The notes under the pieces were generated by a model. The model worked only from the letters and a program-made list of their open reading frames with translations. It did no database searches and was not told where the DNA came from. Source: QPIN01 sp965224575 (lineage in GTDB: Bacteria > Pseudomonadota > Gammaproteobacteria > Methylococcales > Methylomonadaceae). From it: a stretch of DNA of 64,000 nucleotides. Each line of letters begins with the position of its first letter. Within the stretch, counting starts at the first letter, position 1. Made by a program: the position numbers and the translations under genes. Below are positions 18,842 through 27,663 of this stretch, piece after piece. The stretch lies in NCBI GenBank assembly GCA_965224575.1, contig CBDCZQ010000004.1, positions 62,001-126,000 of the forward strand, given 5' to 3'.

Positions 18842-19471
18842 CTATTCTACTCCCAAAAAATTTTCAATATTAGCTTTAAATTGGGCAACTGAATTCACAT
18901 CCATTAGAAATGTTACGTAACCTTGAATTTTCTTTTTTTCAACTGAAAAATCCATATTTAGCAACATAACAATAGCATCAGAACTATCCACATCATTTTC
19001 TATCTCAAAAACTTTATTCAATGAGCCTTGGATAAACTCTGGAATTTCTCCAAACATTTCCTGGCTAAACATGTCAGCAATACTACATAAACAAGCATTT
19101 AAAATGACATTTCCGATTTCCGTCATCGCCTCTTGTTCCATATCAGTTAGATCTTCTAAAGTCAGATCGTCTTGCTGTAAAACTGCTCTAACTAATTCAA
19201 GACTTTGTTTTTCAGGAAACAAAAGCATGGCTTCGCCACCAAAAGCTCCATGAAAAGGTTGAAGCACTCCACTGACATCAGTTTTTGTTTTTTTACCAAT
19301 AATTAAAGCAGCATCTGTTCGGCTAACAAATTGCACACCGGGCACACTTAATTGAACTTCTTCATTGATCATTTCACTTAGGGAAGCAGCAGCATTCCCC
19401 ATTGCAATATTAAGCACTTCGGCAACTGCATCAACAAAGAACTCATCTAAAACGGGAGATTTATCCAACAT
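18842..19471 (-). CDS. cheC: CheC-type CheY-P phosphatase
   Basis: A 209-residue CheC/CheX/FliY family protein with two pseudo-symmetric active-site helices. The first site, D14-x3-E18-x2-N21-x22-P44, matches the phosphatase consensus exactly. The second, ExxN in TEIGN followed 22 residues later by Pro, differs only in having Glu where Asp/Ser is usual. CheC removes phosphate from CheY. The gene overlaps the upstream CheY-like gene by 11 bases and is followed by a c-di-GMP enzyme, so its substrate is probably that receiver. No cheA or chemoreceptor is nearby. Confidence 0.85.
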   Translation of the reverse strand: MLDKSPVLDEFFVDAVAEVLNIAMGNAAASLSEMINEEVQLSVPGVQFVSRTDAALIIGKKTKTDVSGVLQPFHGAFGGEAMLLFPEKQSLELVRAVLQQDDLTLEDLTDMEQEAMTEIGNVILNACLCSIADMFSQEMFGEIPEFIQGSLNKVFEIENDVDSSDAIVMLLNMDFSVEKKKIQGYVTFLMDVNSVAQFKANIENFLGVE

Positions 19472-19805
19472 ATTTTAATATTTTTTCTTCTGTGATAGGC
19501 TTTGGTATAAAATCAACTTTAAGTTGAATCGCTAATTTTTTTATAGCTTCTTGAATATTGGCTGTTAAAAATGCTATTTTGGCATTAGGAAACTGTGGTC
19601 TTAATACTTTTGCAGCCTCTCCTCCTTCCATAACGGGCATATTGTAATCAAGTAAAATTAAATCCAAGTCCTTCCCTTTTGCCTTATCAATAGCATCTTG
19701 TCCATCACATGCTTCTACGATAGCCCAGTCAGGGTGTGCAGTGTTAATAATTTTCTTTATCATCATCCGAGACATTTTACTGTCATCTACAACCAAACAT
19801 TTCAT
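19461..19805 (-). CDS. Single-domain CheY-like response regulator
   Basis: A 114-residue stand-alone receiver. The acidic pair is in VVDDSKMSR, the phosphoacceptor Asp is in LLDYNMPVMEG, the Thr is in FLTAN, and the Lys is in FIPKPIT. It overlaps cheC by 11 bases, so phospho-receiver and phosphatase are co-translated. The output is probably protein-protein contact, either with the flagellar switch or with the neighbouring GGDEF-EAL protein; the sequence does not decide. Confidence 0.88.
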   Translation of the reverse strand: MKCLVVDDSKMSRMMIKKIINTAHPDWAIVEACDGQDAIDKAKGKDLDLILLDYNMPVMEGGEAAKVLRPQFPNAKIAFLTANIQEAIKKLAIQLKVDFIPKPITEEKILKYVG

Positions 19806-19867
19806 AATTAATAATCTCTCAACATAATATTGGAAAAAACTGCTTACTTAAAAAATAGCAGAAAAAA

Positions 19868-22123
19868 TTACTTATTCCAGTATTTACTTTGACCATCTCT
19901 TGTTGAATGTACAAGAATTGAATTATGTTTCATTTGAACTACCACTGCCCCCTTATCCGCCGTACTTATCCAAGGAATACTTAATTTTTTATATCGTTCT
20001 ACTATCTCCTGATGAGGGAAAAAAAACCGGTTTCGATAACCGACAGGAATTAGAATCATCTTAGGCGATACTTGTTCTAATAAAGAGATAGAAGATGAGG
20101 TTTTACTGCCATGATGTGGAGCAATAAGTATGTCACTCTCTAACTGATTTGCAGAATTAGTAACTAACCAGTCTTCAGCAGGTTTTTCTATATCACCTGT
20201 TAATAATAATGTTCCATAAATTGAACTGACCTTAAGGACACATGAGTTATTATTTTCGCCCTCTATAAAACCTTCTGAAGGAGAAAGAATCTCAAACCGA
20301 ACCTGATCCCATTCCCAATTTTGACCTCGTAAACAAAACACAGGTGAATATTGCTCAAATAAATTAGGGACACTGGTAAGAATATTCGAAACATTTTTCT
20401 GTTTAATAAGTGATAATGCACCCCCACTATGATCATTGTCGCCATGACTAATCAATAAGGTGTCAACAATTTCTATTCCTTTACTTTCAAGAAATGGAAT
20501 AACAACTGCATCACCCATGTTAAATTTATTTGAGTATTTTGCACCCGTATCAAAAACTAAAACATGATTAGCTGTTTCTATAACAGCTGACAACCCTTGC
20601 CCCACATCTAACAATGTTGTTGTTATTTCGCCTTGCTTTAGTTTTTCATGATTAATAAACAAAGAAGGTATTAAAAATACCAATCCTAGCCACCTTGCAG
20701 GGAAGCCTTTAGGTGCTATTAAAATTAACACTGCTAGTAATGTTAATGGTATTGTAAAAATAGATGCTTTTTCTGTATTTAGTGCAGCATAAGGCAGATC
20801 AGCCATTATCAACAAAATGTCATATAACCCTTGTAATAATGTATCGACCACAGTTAAACACTGCTCAGTAATCAACGGCGAGATAAACATAAATACGACT
20901 GAAAGCAAGCATAAGGGAACCACTAAAAAACTGATCACCGGTACCGAAATAAAATTAGCAATAGGTGAAATAACTGATATTTGTTGAAAAGAATAAATTA
21001 ATAACGGAGCCAAACCAATTGCAGTAACACAGTGAATTTTAATAGCACTGTGCCAATAGCCTATGCGACCTAATCGCCCTGCCAAGCTATAAATAATGAC
21101 AATAACGGCTAAAAAGGATAACCAAAATCCAATAGATAAAACTGCTAGAGGATCAACAATTAACACAGTAAAAAGAGTAAGAGAGACTGTATTGCTCGCT
21201 GTAATTTTGCGTTGCCAAACAAGTGCTATCATGGCAATTATCAACATCATTAATGACCTTTGAGTCGGCAATGAAAAACCGGCCAAAGCTGAATAGAATA
21301 ATGCCAATAGTAACGCAGCAATAGCAGCATATTTTTGAGGGGAAATTGTTGAAAATCTAATGCTTATTTGTAGTACCAAAAAGTACATCAACCCCGAAAC
21401 CAAGCCAATATGTAGACCGGATATTGCCAATAAATGTACTGTTCCTGTTTTTCTAAAAACATCCCATTGTTGCTGATTTATTTCATTCCTTTCCCCTATC
21501 ATTAATGCTTTAACAAGACCTTTATTGTCACTGTCTTTAAGTAATTCATCCAGATTATCTGAAATTGTCTGACGTAGATTTGAAAAACTTTTGTTTGTTG
21601 ATTTGAATCTATTGAGCAAGGGTTCTGGGTTAGTTCTTACATAACCTGTTGCTCCTATATTTTGTTCAAACAACCATTTTTCATAATCAAATCCACCTGG
21701 GTTAAATCGTCCATGAGGCTTTTTTAGTTTTACTGACAAGATCCAGAACTGACCTGTTTTTATTTTTTGCTTTGGGAAATACCAGCTTAAACGTATTTTT
21801 TTAGGAAAATTATATGCAGGTTTCGATACTGCAAAATCAAATCTAACTTTTCGCTCATCGTAATGCGGTAATCCAATCACCTGCCCTTCTACTTCAATGG
21901 TTTGCCCTTGTAGTGATTCGGGTAATCTATTTGCCAAACGCACTGAGGAAAAACTACTCGCCCAAATTATTCCAACAATAAAAAAAAGTAATCGCCAATA
22001 TCGAAAAAAAGCAAGTAATAACGCTATTATAAAAAGGACTATTAACCATAATATTGAAGGCAGCTCAGATAATTGTTGAACAACGAGGATGCCTACTACG
22101 AATGGCAGGACATAAAAAAACAC
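19868..22123 (-). CDS. comEC: DNA uptake channel protein ComEC/Rec2
   Basis: A 751-residue polytopic membrane protein with the full ComEC layout. An N-terminal hydrophobic segment and OB-like DUF4131 region precede the Competence domain (about residues 200-480, including LLAISGLHIGLVSG). The C-terminal metallo-beta-lactamase-like domain contains ISHGDNDHSGGAL and APHHGSKTSSS, so the metal site is present. It carries single-stranded DNA across the inner membrane. The start is GTG at 22121-22123, with no close ATG. Other competence genes are not in the window. Confidence 0.92.
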   Translation of the reverse strand: MFFYVLPFVVGILVVQQLSELPSILWLIVLFIIALLLAFFRYWRLLFFIVGIIWASSFSSVRLANRLPESLQGQTIEVEGQVIGLPHYDERKVRFDFAVSKPAYNFPKKIRLSWYFPKQKIKTGQFWILSVKLKKPHGRFNPGGFDYEKWLFEQNIGATGYVRTNPEPLLNRFKSTNKSFSNLRQTISDNLDELLKDSDNKGLVKALMIGERNEINQQQWDVFRKTGTVHLLAISGLHIGLVSGLMYFLVLQISIRFSTISPQKYAAIAALLLALFYSALAGFSLPTQRSLMMLIIAMIALVWQRKITASNTVSLTLFTVLIVDPLAVLSIGFWLSFLAVIVIIYSLAGRLGRIGYWHSAIKIHCVTAIGLAPLLIYSFQQISVISPIANFISVPVISFLVVPLCLLSVVFMFISPLITEQCLTVVDTLLQGLYDILLIMADLPYAALNTEKASIFTIPLTLLAVLILIAPKGFPARWLGLVFLIPSLFINHEKLKQGEITTTLLDVGQGLSAVIETANHVLVFDTGAKYSNKFNMGDAVVIPFLESKGIEIVDTLLISHGDNDHSGGALSLIKQKNVSNILTSVPNLFEQYSPVFCLRGQNWEWDQVRFEILSPSEGFIEGENNNSCVLKVSSIYGTLLLTGDIEKPAEDWLVTNSANQLESDILIAPHHGSKTSSSISLLEQVSPKMILIPVGYRNRFFFPHQEIVERYKKLSIPWISTADKGAVVVQMKHNSILVHSTRDGQSKYWNK

Positions 22124-22131
22124 TTACTTAT

Positions 22132-22743
22132 TCAAGCAGACTCTTCTTCACTTGACTCAGTTTTTGCTGCTTCCAAAAAACTTTCAACAAAAGCTTGTAA
22201 CCCCTGTTGAACAAGCCCATAAGTTACATCAATATTATCTGCTATATCGCCTTCCAAAACTTTAAGCCCATCTAATACACCTCTAGCTTGCGAAAAACCT
22301 GTTTCAATACCACCAGCAATTATTTCAGAAAATTTATTAACTGCTTCACTTTCAGACATTTCAGGGTTTTGATCTCTATACCCTGAGAAAAAAGCAGTAC
22401 TCATAGAAATAATTCTCTCTGCTGTTGCTTCTGGCGTTATATCAAGACCTGAATCATAAGCTTCTTGTATCGCATTTTCTCCAAGCTCACCCTCTAAAGC
22501 TATATTGACCTCATCAATAGCAGTTCTATAAAGTAAAGCCATGGATTCATTGCCTATACTTAGACTAACTGTTAAATTTGACTCCAAAATAGACTGGTTA
22601 TATTGCTTTTTTACTTGCTCTACTGATAGAGCAGTTATTTTTACTGTTTCTTTATTTTCAACCTGACTAGATATATTATTACTCCTGCTCTTCAAAGCAG
22701 AGTCTGAATTTACTCTTGAGTTGTTGTTAGTAACTTGCTGCAT
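22132..22743 (-). CDS. DUF5610-like hypothetical protein
   Basis: A 203-residue acidic soluble protein with a Ser/Asn-rich start and a helical body. The stretch YDSGLDITPEATAERIISMSTAFFSGY resembles DUF5610 proteins found beside flagellar or signalling genes in gammaproteobacteria; the assignment is from memory of the pattern. There is no signal peptide and no catalytic motif. It is encoded 8 bases upstream of comEC on the same strand. Function unknown. Confidence 0.6.
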   Translation of the reverse strand: MQQVTNNNSRVNSDSALKSRSNNISSQVENKETVKITALSVEQVKKQYNQSILESNLTVSLSIGNESMALLYRTAIDEVNIALEGELGENAIQEAYDSGLDITPEATAERIISMSTAFFSGYRDQNPEMSESEAVNKFSEIIAGGIETGFSQARGVLDGLKVLEGDIADNIDVTYGLVQQGLQAFVESFLEAAKTESSEEESA

Positions 22744-22960
22744 AATCCCCTCTCGACTAAAACTAAATTTATACTATCTATATCGGCTCATTTAAAAAAA
22801 CTAAAGGGAATATTTCGGAGTAATTTCTTACCAAGAGTAACGCTCAAAATATATTTTACTGCTTTATTTTGGAGTATAAATGAATTGGATATTGCCTCCC
22901 CTATCTAACTTAAACCTGATAAACTTAGAGGTAATTTAAAATATTTCGAAACACAGCATC

Positions 22961-23485
22961 ATGCCAAAAAAAATAATTCAAAGGTTTATGCCTGACCCGG
23001 AGAAACTAAAACAGCAAAAAAGCCTTCAATTTCTTGGTGACAGACTTCATGAACCTAATCTCTGGCACTTAAATCGCCGATCAGTTTCCCTTGCCTTTGC
23101 TGTTGGTTTATTTGTGGCATGGATACCGACCCCCGGACAAATGGTCATTGCTGCAGCCGCTGCTTTTTATTTTAGAGCTAATCTTCCTATCTCTGTTGCA
23201 TTAGTCTGGTTAACGAACCCTATCACTATGCCACCGATGTTTTATTTTGCTTATGTTGTTGGTTTAAGTTTATTAGGTAAAGATACGCCTGATGTAAACT
23301 TTGAATTCAATTTAGACAGTATTATGTCGAGTTTAGGTGATATTGGAGGCCCTTTTCTATTTGGTTGCTTAATTTTAGGCATAATCTCCGCAGCAGCGGG
23401 ATATTTTGGCATCCGCACATTTTGGCGATATTATGTGAACAAACAATGGCAAACAAGAAAGTCCAATAGAGAAGATCAAGAATAA
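22961..23485 (+). CDS. DUF2062 inner-membrane protein
   Basis: A 174-residue protein with a basic N-terminus, three hydrophobic segments (about residues 48-75, 78-105 and 128-155) and the DUF2062 hallmark AVGLFVAWIPTPGQM followed by RANLPISVALVWLTNPITMPP. The family is common in proteobacteria, often beside comEC or lolCD as here, but has no confirmed function. It is transcribed on its own, away from comEC, and faces lolD. Confidence 0.85.
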   Translation: MPKKIIQRFMPDPEKLKQQKSLQFLGDRLHEPNLWHLNRRSVSLAFAVGLFVAWIPTPGQMVIAAAAAFYFRANLPISVALVWLTNPITMPPMFYFAYVVGLSLLGKDTPDVNFEFNLDSIMSSLGDIGGPFLFGCLILGIISAAAGYFGIRTFWRYYVNKQWQTRKSNREDQE

Positions 23486-23538
23486 TAACTCTTTATATTT
23501 TCCAACCCTTTACTTTAGGGATCAAAAAATATTTTGGG

Positions 23539-24216
23539 TTATACAATCAATCCGTCTTCCATATGTAACACTCGATCCATTCTTTCTGCAAGATCAGGAT
23601 CATGAGTCACTACCAAAAAACTGACTTGTAATTCCTGATTTAATTCCAGCATTAACTGATAAATCTGTTCAGCAGTCTTACTATCCAAATTACCGGTCGG
23701 CTCATCTGCCAAAACACACTTTGGCTTATTGATTAATGCTCTCGCCACCGCTGCACGTTGCCGTTCACCCCCTGATAATTCGCCTGGTTTATGCTCAATT
23801 CTATGTCCCAAACCAACTCGCCCTAACATTTCTATCGCTTCTTTACGCGCCTGTTTAGTTGATTGACCTGAGATTAATACGGGCATAGCAACATTTTCTA
23901 GTATTGAAAATTCTCCTAGTAAATGATGGAATTGATAAATAAACCCCAATGAATCATTTCTTAGCTTACTCAGTTTTGATGAACTAATAGTCTTAAGATT
24001 CTCACCCACTAAAATGACTTTACCCTGTGTAGGTTTTTCCAAACCACCTAACAAATGCAGTAAGGTGCTTTTTCCTGAGCCAGAAGCTCCCATTATGGCG
24101 ACACGCTCACCTGTGCTAATCGTCAAGTCAACACCCTTCAAAACTTCTACGTCTAAATCCCCTTGTTGATATCGCTTAGTCAGTTGTTGGCATTGCAATA
24201 TTTCAGACTTATTCAT
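23539..24216 (-). CDS. lolD: Lipoprotein-releasing ABC transporter ATP-binding protein LolD
   Basis: A 225-residue ABC ATPase of the MacB/LolD group. Walker A is GASGSGKST, the signature LSGGERQRAAVARAL, Walker B CVLADEPTGNLD and the switch His is in VVTHD. With LolC/E it extracts outer-membrane lipoproteins from the inner membrane for LolA. It overlaps the lolC end by 8 bases, which supports co-translation. Confidence 0.94.
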   Translation of the reverse strand: MNKSEILQCQQLTKRYQQGDLDVEVLKGVDLTISTGERVAIMGASGSGKSTLLHLLGGLEKPTQGKVILVGENLKTISSSKLSKLRNDSLGFIYQFHHLLGEFSILENVAMPVLISGQSTKQARKEAIEMLGRVGLGHRIEHKPGELSGGERQRAAVARALINKPKCVLADEPTGNLDSKTAEQIYQLMLELNQELQVSFLVVTHDPDLAERMDRVLHMEDGLIV

Positions 24217-25456
24217 ATCTTAGTACCTCAGCAGGATTTACTTTAGACGCTTGCCACGCTGGGTATAAAGTCGCTAATAAAGATAAAATAAATGCAATAC
24301 TTGCTATCACATAAACATCGGCCCAAACTAATTTTGAAGGTACATCACTTATATAATAAACATCTGCTGCCATAAACTGAACACCGAAAAAATTTTCAAC
24401 AGCCGGGATTATTGTTTCTATATTCAATGCCAAAAGCACTCCCCCCAATGTACCTAAAGCTGTTCCAATAACACCAATGATACCGCCCAATACTATAAAA
24501 ATACCCATAACAGACATATTTGACAAACCTTGTGTTTTTAAAATTGCAATATCTCCTCGTTTATCAGTAACGACCATCACTAGGGTTGATACTATATTAA
24601 ATGCAGCAACTGCAACTATTAGCAGTAAAATAATAAACATCACTCGTTTTTCTGTTTTAATCGCTCTAAAAAAATTGCTATGGGCTTTTGTCCAGTCGCT
24701 AACAATAAATTTTTGAAATAATTGATTGGCTAACGATTTAGTAATTTTTGGTGCATTAAACAAATCATCTAACTTTAACCGTAAACCACTAACAGCACCC
24801 TCTAGTCGAAATAATTTCCCTGCATCATTAATATGAGTAATAGCCATGTTCCTGTCATACTCATACATTCCTACCTGGAATACGCCCACGACTGTAAAAC
24901 GTTTTAACCGAGGTAAGATTCCCGCAGGTGTTGAATTGACTTGAGGACTAATAATTGTGACCTTATCCCCCGTCATCACACCTAAATAATTTGCTAATTC
25001 AGCACCTAAAACAATACTAAACTCTCCATCCACCAAATCAGATAACTCACCTACTTTCATTTTACTGGCAACTTCAGAAACTTTAGGCTCATGTTCAGGA
25101 AATACTCCTCGCAATAATGTACCACTCACTTGCCTACCCGCACTAATCATCACTTGCCCACTCACAAAAGGGGCTGACCCTTCAACATGAGGAGTATTAA
25201 TAACTTTATTTTCTAATTCTTGCCAGTTTTGTAAGCGACCCGTTCTGCCTGTAATTGTAGTATGGGCAGTCATCCCTAAAATACGTTCACGTAATTCTGA
25301 TTCAAAGCCATTCATCACAGAGAGAACAGCAATTAAAGCTGTTACCCCTAAAGCTATACCTAAGACTGAAGTTAGAGTGATAAATGAGATAAATTGAGTC
25401 CGTTGTTTGGCACGCGTATAGCGCATACCTATATAAAAAATAAGCGGTTTGAACAT
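24209..25456 (-). CDS. lolC: Lipoprotein-releasing system permease LolC/LolE
   Basis: A 415-residue permease with the LolCE topology: one N-terminal TM (about residues 25-47), a large periplasmic domain, then three C-terminal TM segments (about 270-405). The start FYIGMRYTRAKQRTQFISFI is characteristic. Only one permease gene is present here, so it may work as a homodimer (LolF type) or have its partner elsewhere. It lies directly upstream of lolD. Confidence 0.92.
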   Translation of the reverse strand: MFKPLIFYIGMRYTRAKQRTQFISFITLTSVLGIALGVTALIAVLSVMNGFESELRERILGMTAHTTITGRTGRLQNWQELENKVINTPHVEGSAPFVSGQVMISAGRQVSGTLLRGVFPEHEPKVSEVASKMKVGELSDLVDGEFSIVLGAELANYLGVMTGDKVTIISPQVNSTPAGILPRLKRFTVVGVFQVGMYEYDRNMAITHINDAGKLFRLEGAVSGLRLKLDDLFNAPKITKSLANQLFQKFIVSDWTKAHSNFFRAIKTEKRVMFIILLLIVAVAAFNIVSTLVMVVTDKRGDIAILKTQGLSNMSVMGIFIVLGGIIGVIGTALGTLGGVLLALNIETIIPAVENFFGVQFMAADVYYISDVPSKLVWADVYVIASIAFILSLLATLYPAWQASKVNPAEVLRYE

Positions 25457-25465
25457 AGCGTTTGT

Positions 25466-25885
25466 TTATTGGTTTTCTTTACATTGAGAACAAAAACCAT
25501 AAAGATATAAACTATGGTCTGTTAATTGATAACCTAATTTTTTGGCAATATCCCTTTGTCGTTCTTCGATAACACTATCGGTAAATTCATCGACTCGTCC
25601 ACATTTCATACACACAATATGGTCATGATGAACCCCTCTATTAAGCTCAAAAACCGAATTTCCACCTTCAAAATGATGTCTAGAAACTAAGCCAGCAAGT
25701 TCAAATTGTGTCAAAACACGATAAACTGTTGCCAATCCAATTTCTTCATCTTGGCTCAACAAAATTTTATAGACTTTCTCGGCAGACAAATGCTTCTGAT
25801 CAGTCTGCTGCTCCAAAATCTCCAGAATTTTTACTCGAGGTAGTGTAACTTTAAGCCCTGCATTTCTTAAATCATTACTTTCCAA
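25466..25885 (-). CDS. fur: Ferric uptake regulator Fur
   Basis: A 139-residue Fur. The N-terminal winged helix includes AGLKVTLPRVKILEILE, followed by the Fur metal-site stretch HHDHIVCMKCGRV. CxxC pairs (CMKC and CSQC) could hold a structural zinc. The start is taken as TTG at 25883-25885, which has an AGGAGGG Shine-Dalgarno (25894-25900) eight bases upstream and gives the family-typical MESNDLRNAG start. A second TTG two codons earlier is too close to that site. It is divergent from bamE, a conserved arrangement. Confidence 0.93.
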   Translation of the reverse strand: MESNDLRNAGLKVTLPRVKILEILEQQTDQKHLSAEKVYKILLSQDEEIGLATVYRVLTQFELAGLVSRHHFEGGNSVFELNRGVHHDHIVCMKCGRVDEFTDSVIEERQRDIAKKLGYQLTDHSLYLYGFCSQCKENQ

Positions 25886-26212
25886 GAACAAGACCCTCCT
25901 TTATAAACATAAATATATTACGCATAATTACTTATAGATTATCAATTTATTGAATCATAGACACTGTATGGTTTAAACAGTTCCATCGCCAATTCGTGAA
26001 GTTTTATTTCTAAAAAAAGCAAATTATCATTAAAGTAAATCCAACGTCACTTAAACTGAAAATTCATCAATAGTTATCCGCATAATCACAAAAAATAATC
26101 AATTGTAACTTTTTTTGATGCATGCTGTTGATACTTTTATGGGATTATTTTTCAAACATACGGTATCATTTTCCCTATACGACCAATCTCTGTCATTTAA
26201 TTTCAAAAAAAC
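25886..26212. promoter_or_regulatory. Divergent fur/bamE promoter region
   Basis: 327 bases of AT-rich non-coding DNA between two outward-facing genes, so it must hold at least two promoters. I see no convincing full Fur box; a partial ATTATCATTA-like stretch at about 26022-26034 matches only half of the consensus. Confidence 0.5.
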
Positions 26213-26764
26213 ATGAGAAAATCTATTTACCCTACTCTTATATTTTTAAGTATTACGTTATCTTCTTGCACGACCATTATGGAAAATCTTCCTGGTGTCT
26301 ATACTTTAGATATTCAGCAGGGTAATGTAATTAATCAAGATATGATTGATCAACTCAAACCCGACATGACTAAACGACAGGTTTTATATGTTATGGGCTC
26401 CTCTATGCTGGTTGATGTTTTTCATGAACAACGCTGGGATTATATTTATTCTGAACAACTCGATGGCGAGCAAAGAAAACAAAAAAGACTTTCTTTGTTT
26501 TTTAAAGATGAAAAACTATCAGGCATAAAAGGTGATTTTAGGCCAAGCAGCTTAAATGCCAATAAAAAATCAAAAGAAACGACGGTTAATGTGCCTCCCC
26601 GTGACCTAGACAAAACACTTTGGGAAAAAATAACATCAGTTTTTTCCTCTACAGAACCCAAAAATAGATCTAAAGATGACGATAAAGCTTTATCAAAAGA
26701 TGCTAAAAAAACTATCCGTAATAGAAATACTAGTCTGGAGGGTATCAATGACAATGAATTCTAA
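26213..26764 (+). CDS. bamE: Outer membrane assembly lipoprotein BamE (SmpA/OmlA), C-terminally extended
   Basis: A lipoprotein of 183 residues with a lipobox, LSSC, lipidated at about Cys19. The BamE core reads IDQLKPDMTKRQVLYVMGSSMLVDVFHEQRWDYIY, matching the family's MxxxQVxxxxGxP...W(D/E)Y pattern. It is part of the BAM complex that folds outer-membrane proteins. The usual length is about 115 residues; here about 70 extra hydrophilic, Lys/Asp/Ser-rich residues follow. Divergent from fur. Confidence 0.9.
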   Translation: MRKSIYPTLIFLSITLSSCTTIMENLPGVYTLDIQQGNVINQDMIDQLKPDMTKRQVLYVMGSSMLVDVFHEQRWDYIYSEQLDGEQRKQKRLSLFFKDEKLSGIKGDFRPSSLNANKKSKETTVNVPPRDLDKTLWEKITSVFSSTEPKNRSKDDDKALSKDAKKTIRNRNTSLEGINDNEF

Positions 26765-26811
26765 AATACTACAAAAAATATTTTGAGGTAAAATCTTGTT
26801 TGTTATTTAAA

Positions 26812-26964
26812 GAACCTCTGATTAAGTCAGTTAGAATTTAGCGCAGAAAAAACTGTCGCTATTTTTCACGAAGTGAGGCGTAATAGTCACTCTATTGCAC
26901 CGATCTTCGTGGAAAAATCGGCAGCTTTAGCAAGCTAAAAACAATTGGACTTGCTCAGAGGTTC
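26812..26964. mobile_element. Small palindromic mobile element (MITE-like) at the 3' end of rnfH
   Basis: A 153-bp element with inverted ends GAACCTCTGATTAAGTC (26812-26828) and GACTTGCTCAGAGGTTC (26948-26964), 15 of 17 positions complementary. Inside is a second inverted pair, ATTTTTCACGAAG and CTTCGTGGAAAAAT. It has no open frame of its own and overlaps the last codons of rnfH. A parent transposase is not in the window. Confidence 0.65.
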
Positions 26965-27228
26965 CTTAAGCGCCCGGTTTCGTCTTGCATCCATTGGATG
27001 ACATAATAACGAACGATAGATCTCTACTCTATCTCCTTGAGAAACCATTTTTTTCGAATCACACACTTTCCCAAAAATTCCAACTTTCATTTTAGAAAGA
27101 TCAATTTCAGAGAATTGATCTTTTATCCCCGATAAAACAATGGCCTCTTGTACACAAATAACTTCTTTCAACTTAATAGGGATGCATACTTGCTTATCAG
27201 GAGTTGCAAAAGCCACTTCAATATCCAT
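26935..27228 (-). CDS. rnfH: RnfH/UPF0125 ubiquitin-fold protein with an element-encoded C-terminus
   Basis: A 97-residue RnfH-family protein with a beta-grasp fold. The family core IEVAFATPDKQVCIPIKL and the end motif GDRVEIYRSL are present. ATG at 27226-27228 is chosen, two bases after the ratA stop; an upstream TTG is less likely. The last nine residues (EPLSKSNCF) and the stop come from the mobile element at 26812-26964, replacing the usual basic tail. The ratA-rnfH pair is conserved in proteobacteria. Confidence 0.85.
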   Translation of the reverse strand: MDIEVAFATPDKQVCIPIKLKEVICVQEAIVLSGIKDQFSEIDLSKMKVGIFGKVCDSKKMVSQGDRVEIYRSLLCHPMDARRNRALKEPLSKSNCF

Positions 27229-27230
27229 GA

Positions 27231-27662
27231 TCAATTATATAATTGCTTAGCCCGATCAGTAAAAGAGCTTACCATGGTATTACATATTTGATTGAAAACG
27301 ACTCCAAATGCTAGACTAGTAAATCTGCCATTAATTTCAAAATCTAAATCTAATGAAATTTTACTAGCATCTTCTCGTAAAGGGAGAAAGTTCCAAACAC
27401 CATCAAGTGATGAAAAAGGGCCGTCTAACAAACTCATAAATAACTGTTCATTTCCTACACTCCGATTACTTGTTGAAAATGATTTATTAAAACCAGCTTT
27501 AGATATTTTTAATTCAGCTTCAACAATATCCCCTTCTTTTTTTAGAATTTTACTTCCGCTACACCACGGTAAAAACTCTGGGTATGATTCTATATCTCTG
27601 ACTAAGTCAAACATCTGTTTAGCTGAAACCTTGACTAAGGCACTTTTTTTTACTTGAGTCAT
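27231..27662 (-). CDS. ratA: RatA/COQ10-type START-domain protein
   Basis: A 143-residue SRPBCC (START-like) protein. It opens with SALVKVSAKQMFDLVRDIESYPEFLPWCSGSK, typical of RatA/Coq10, and ends in the conserved helix FNQICNTMVSSFTDRAKQLY. In E. coli RatA was described as a toxin that blocks ribosome subunit joining; the wider family binds ubiquinone and assists respiration. It sits with rnfH as usual. Usually smpB lies divergently next to ratA; here one transporter gene separates them. Confidence 0.9.
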   Translation of the reverse strand: MTQVKKSALVKVSAKQMFDLVRDIESYPEFLPWCSGSKILKKEGDIVEAELKISKAGFNKSFSTSNRSVGNEQLFMSLLDGPFSSLDGVWNFLPLREDASKISLDLDFEINGRFTSLAFGVVFNQICNTMVSSFTDRAKQLYN

Positions 27663-27663
27663 A

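Noticed and set aside
26015..26040. Fur box in the fur/bamE gap
   Set aside because: Only about half of the 19-base consensus is matched, near chance level in AT-rich DNA.
27231..27662. RatA as a toxin-antitoxin system
   Set aside because: RnfH is not an established antitoxin and the pair is a conserved housekeeping arrangement; no defence role is claimed.
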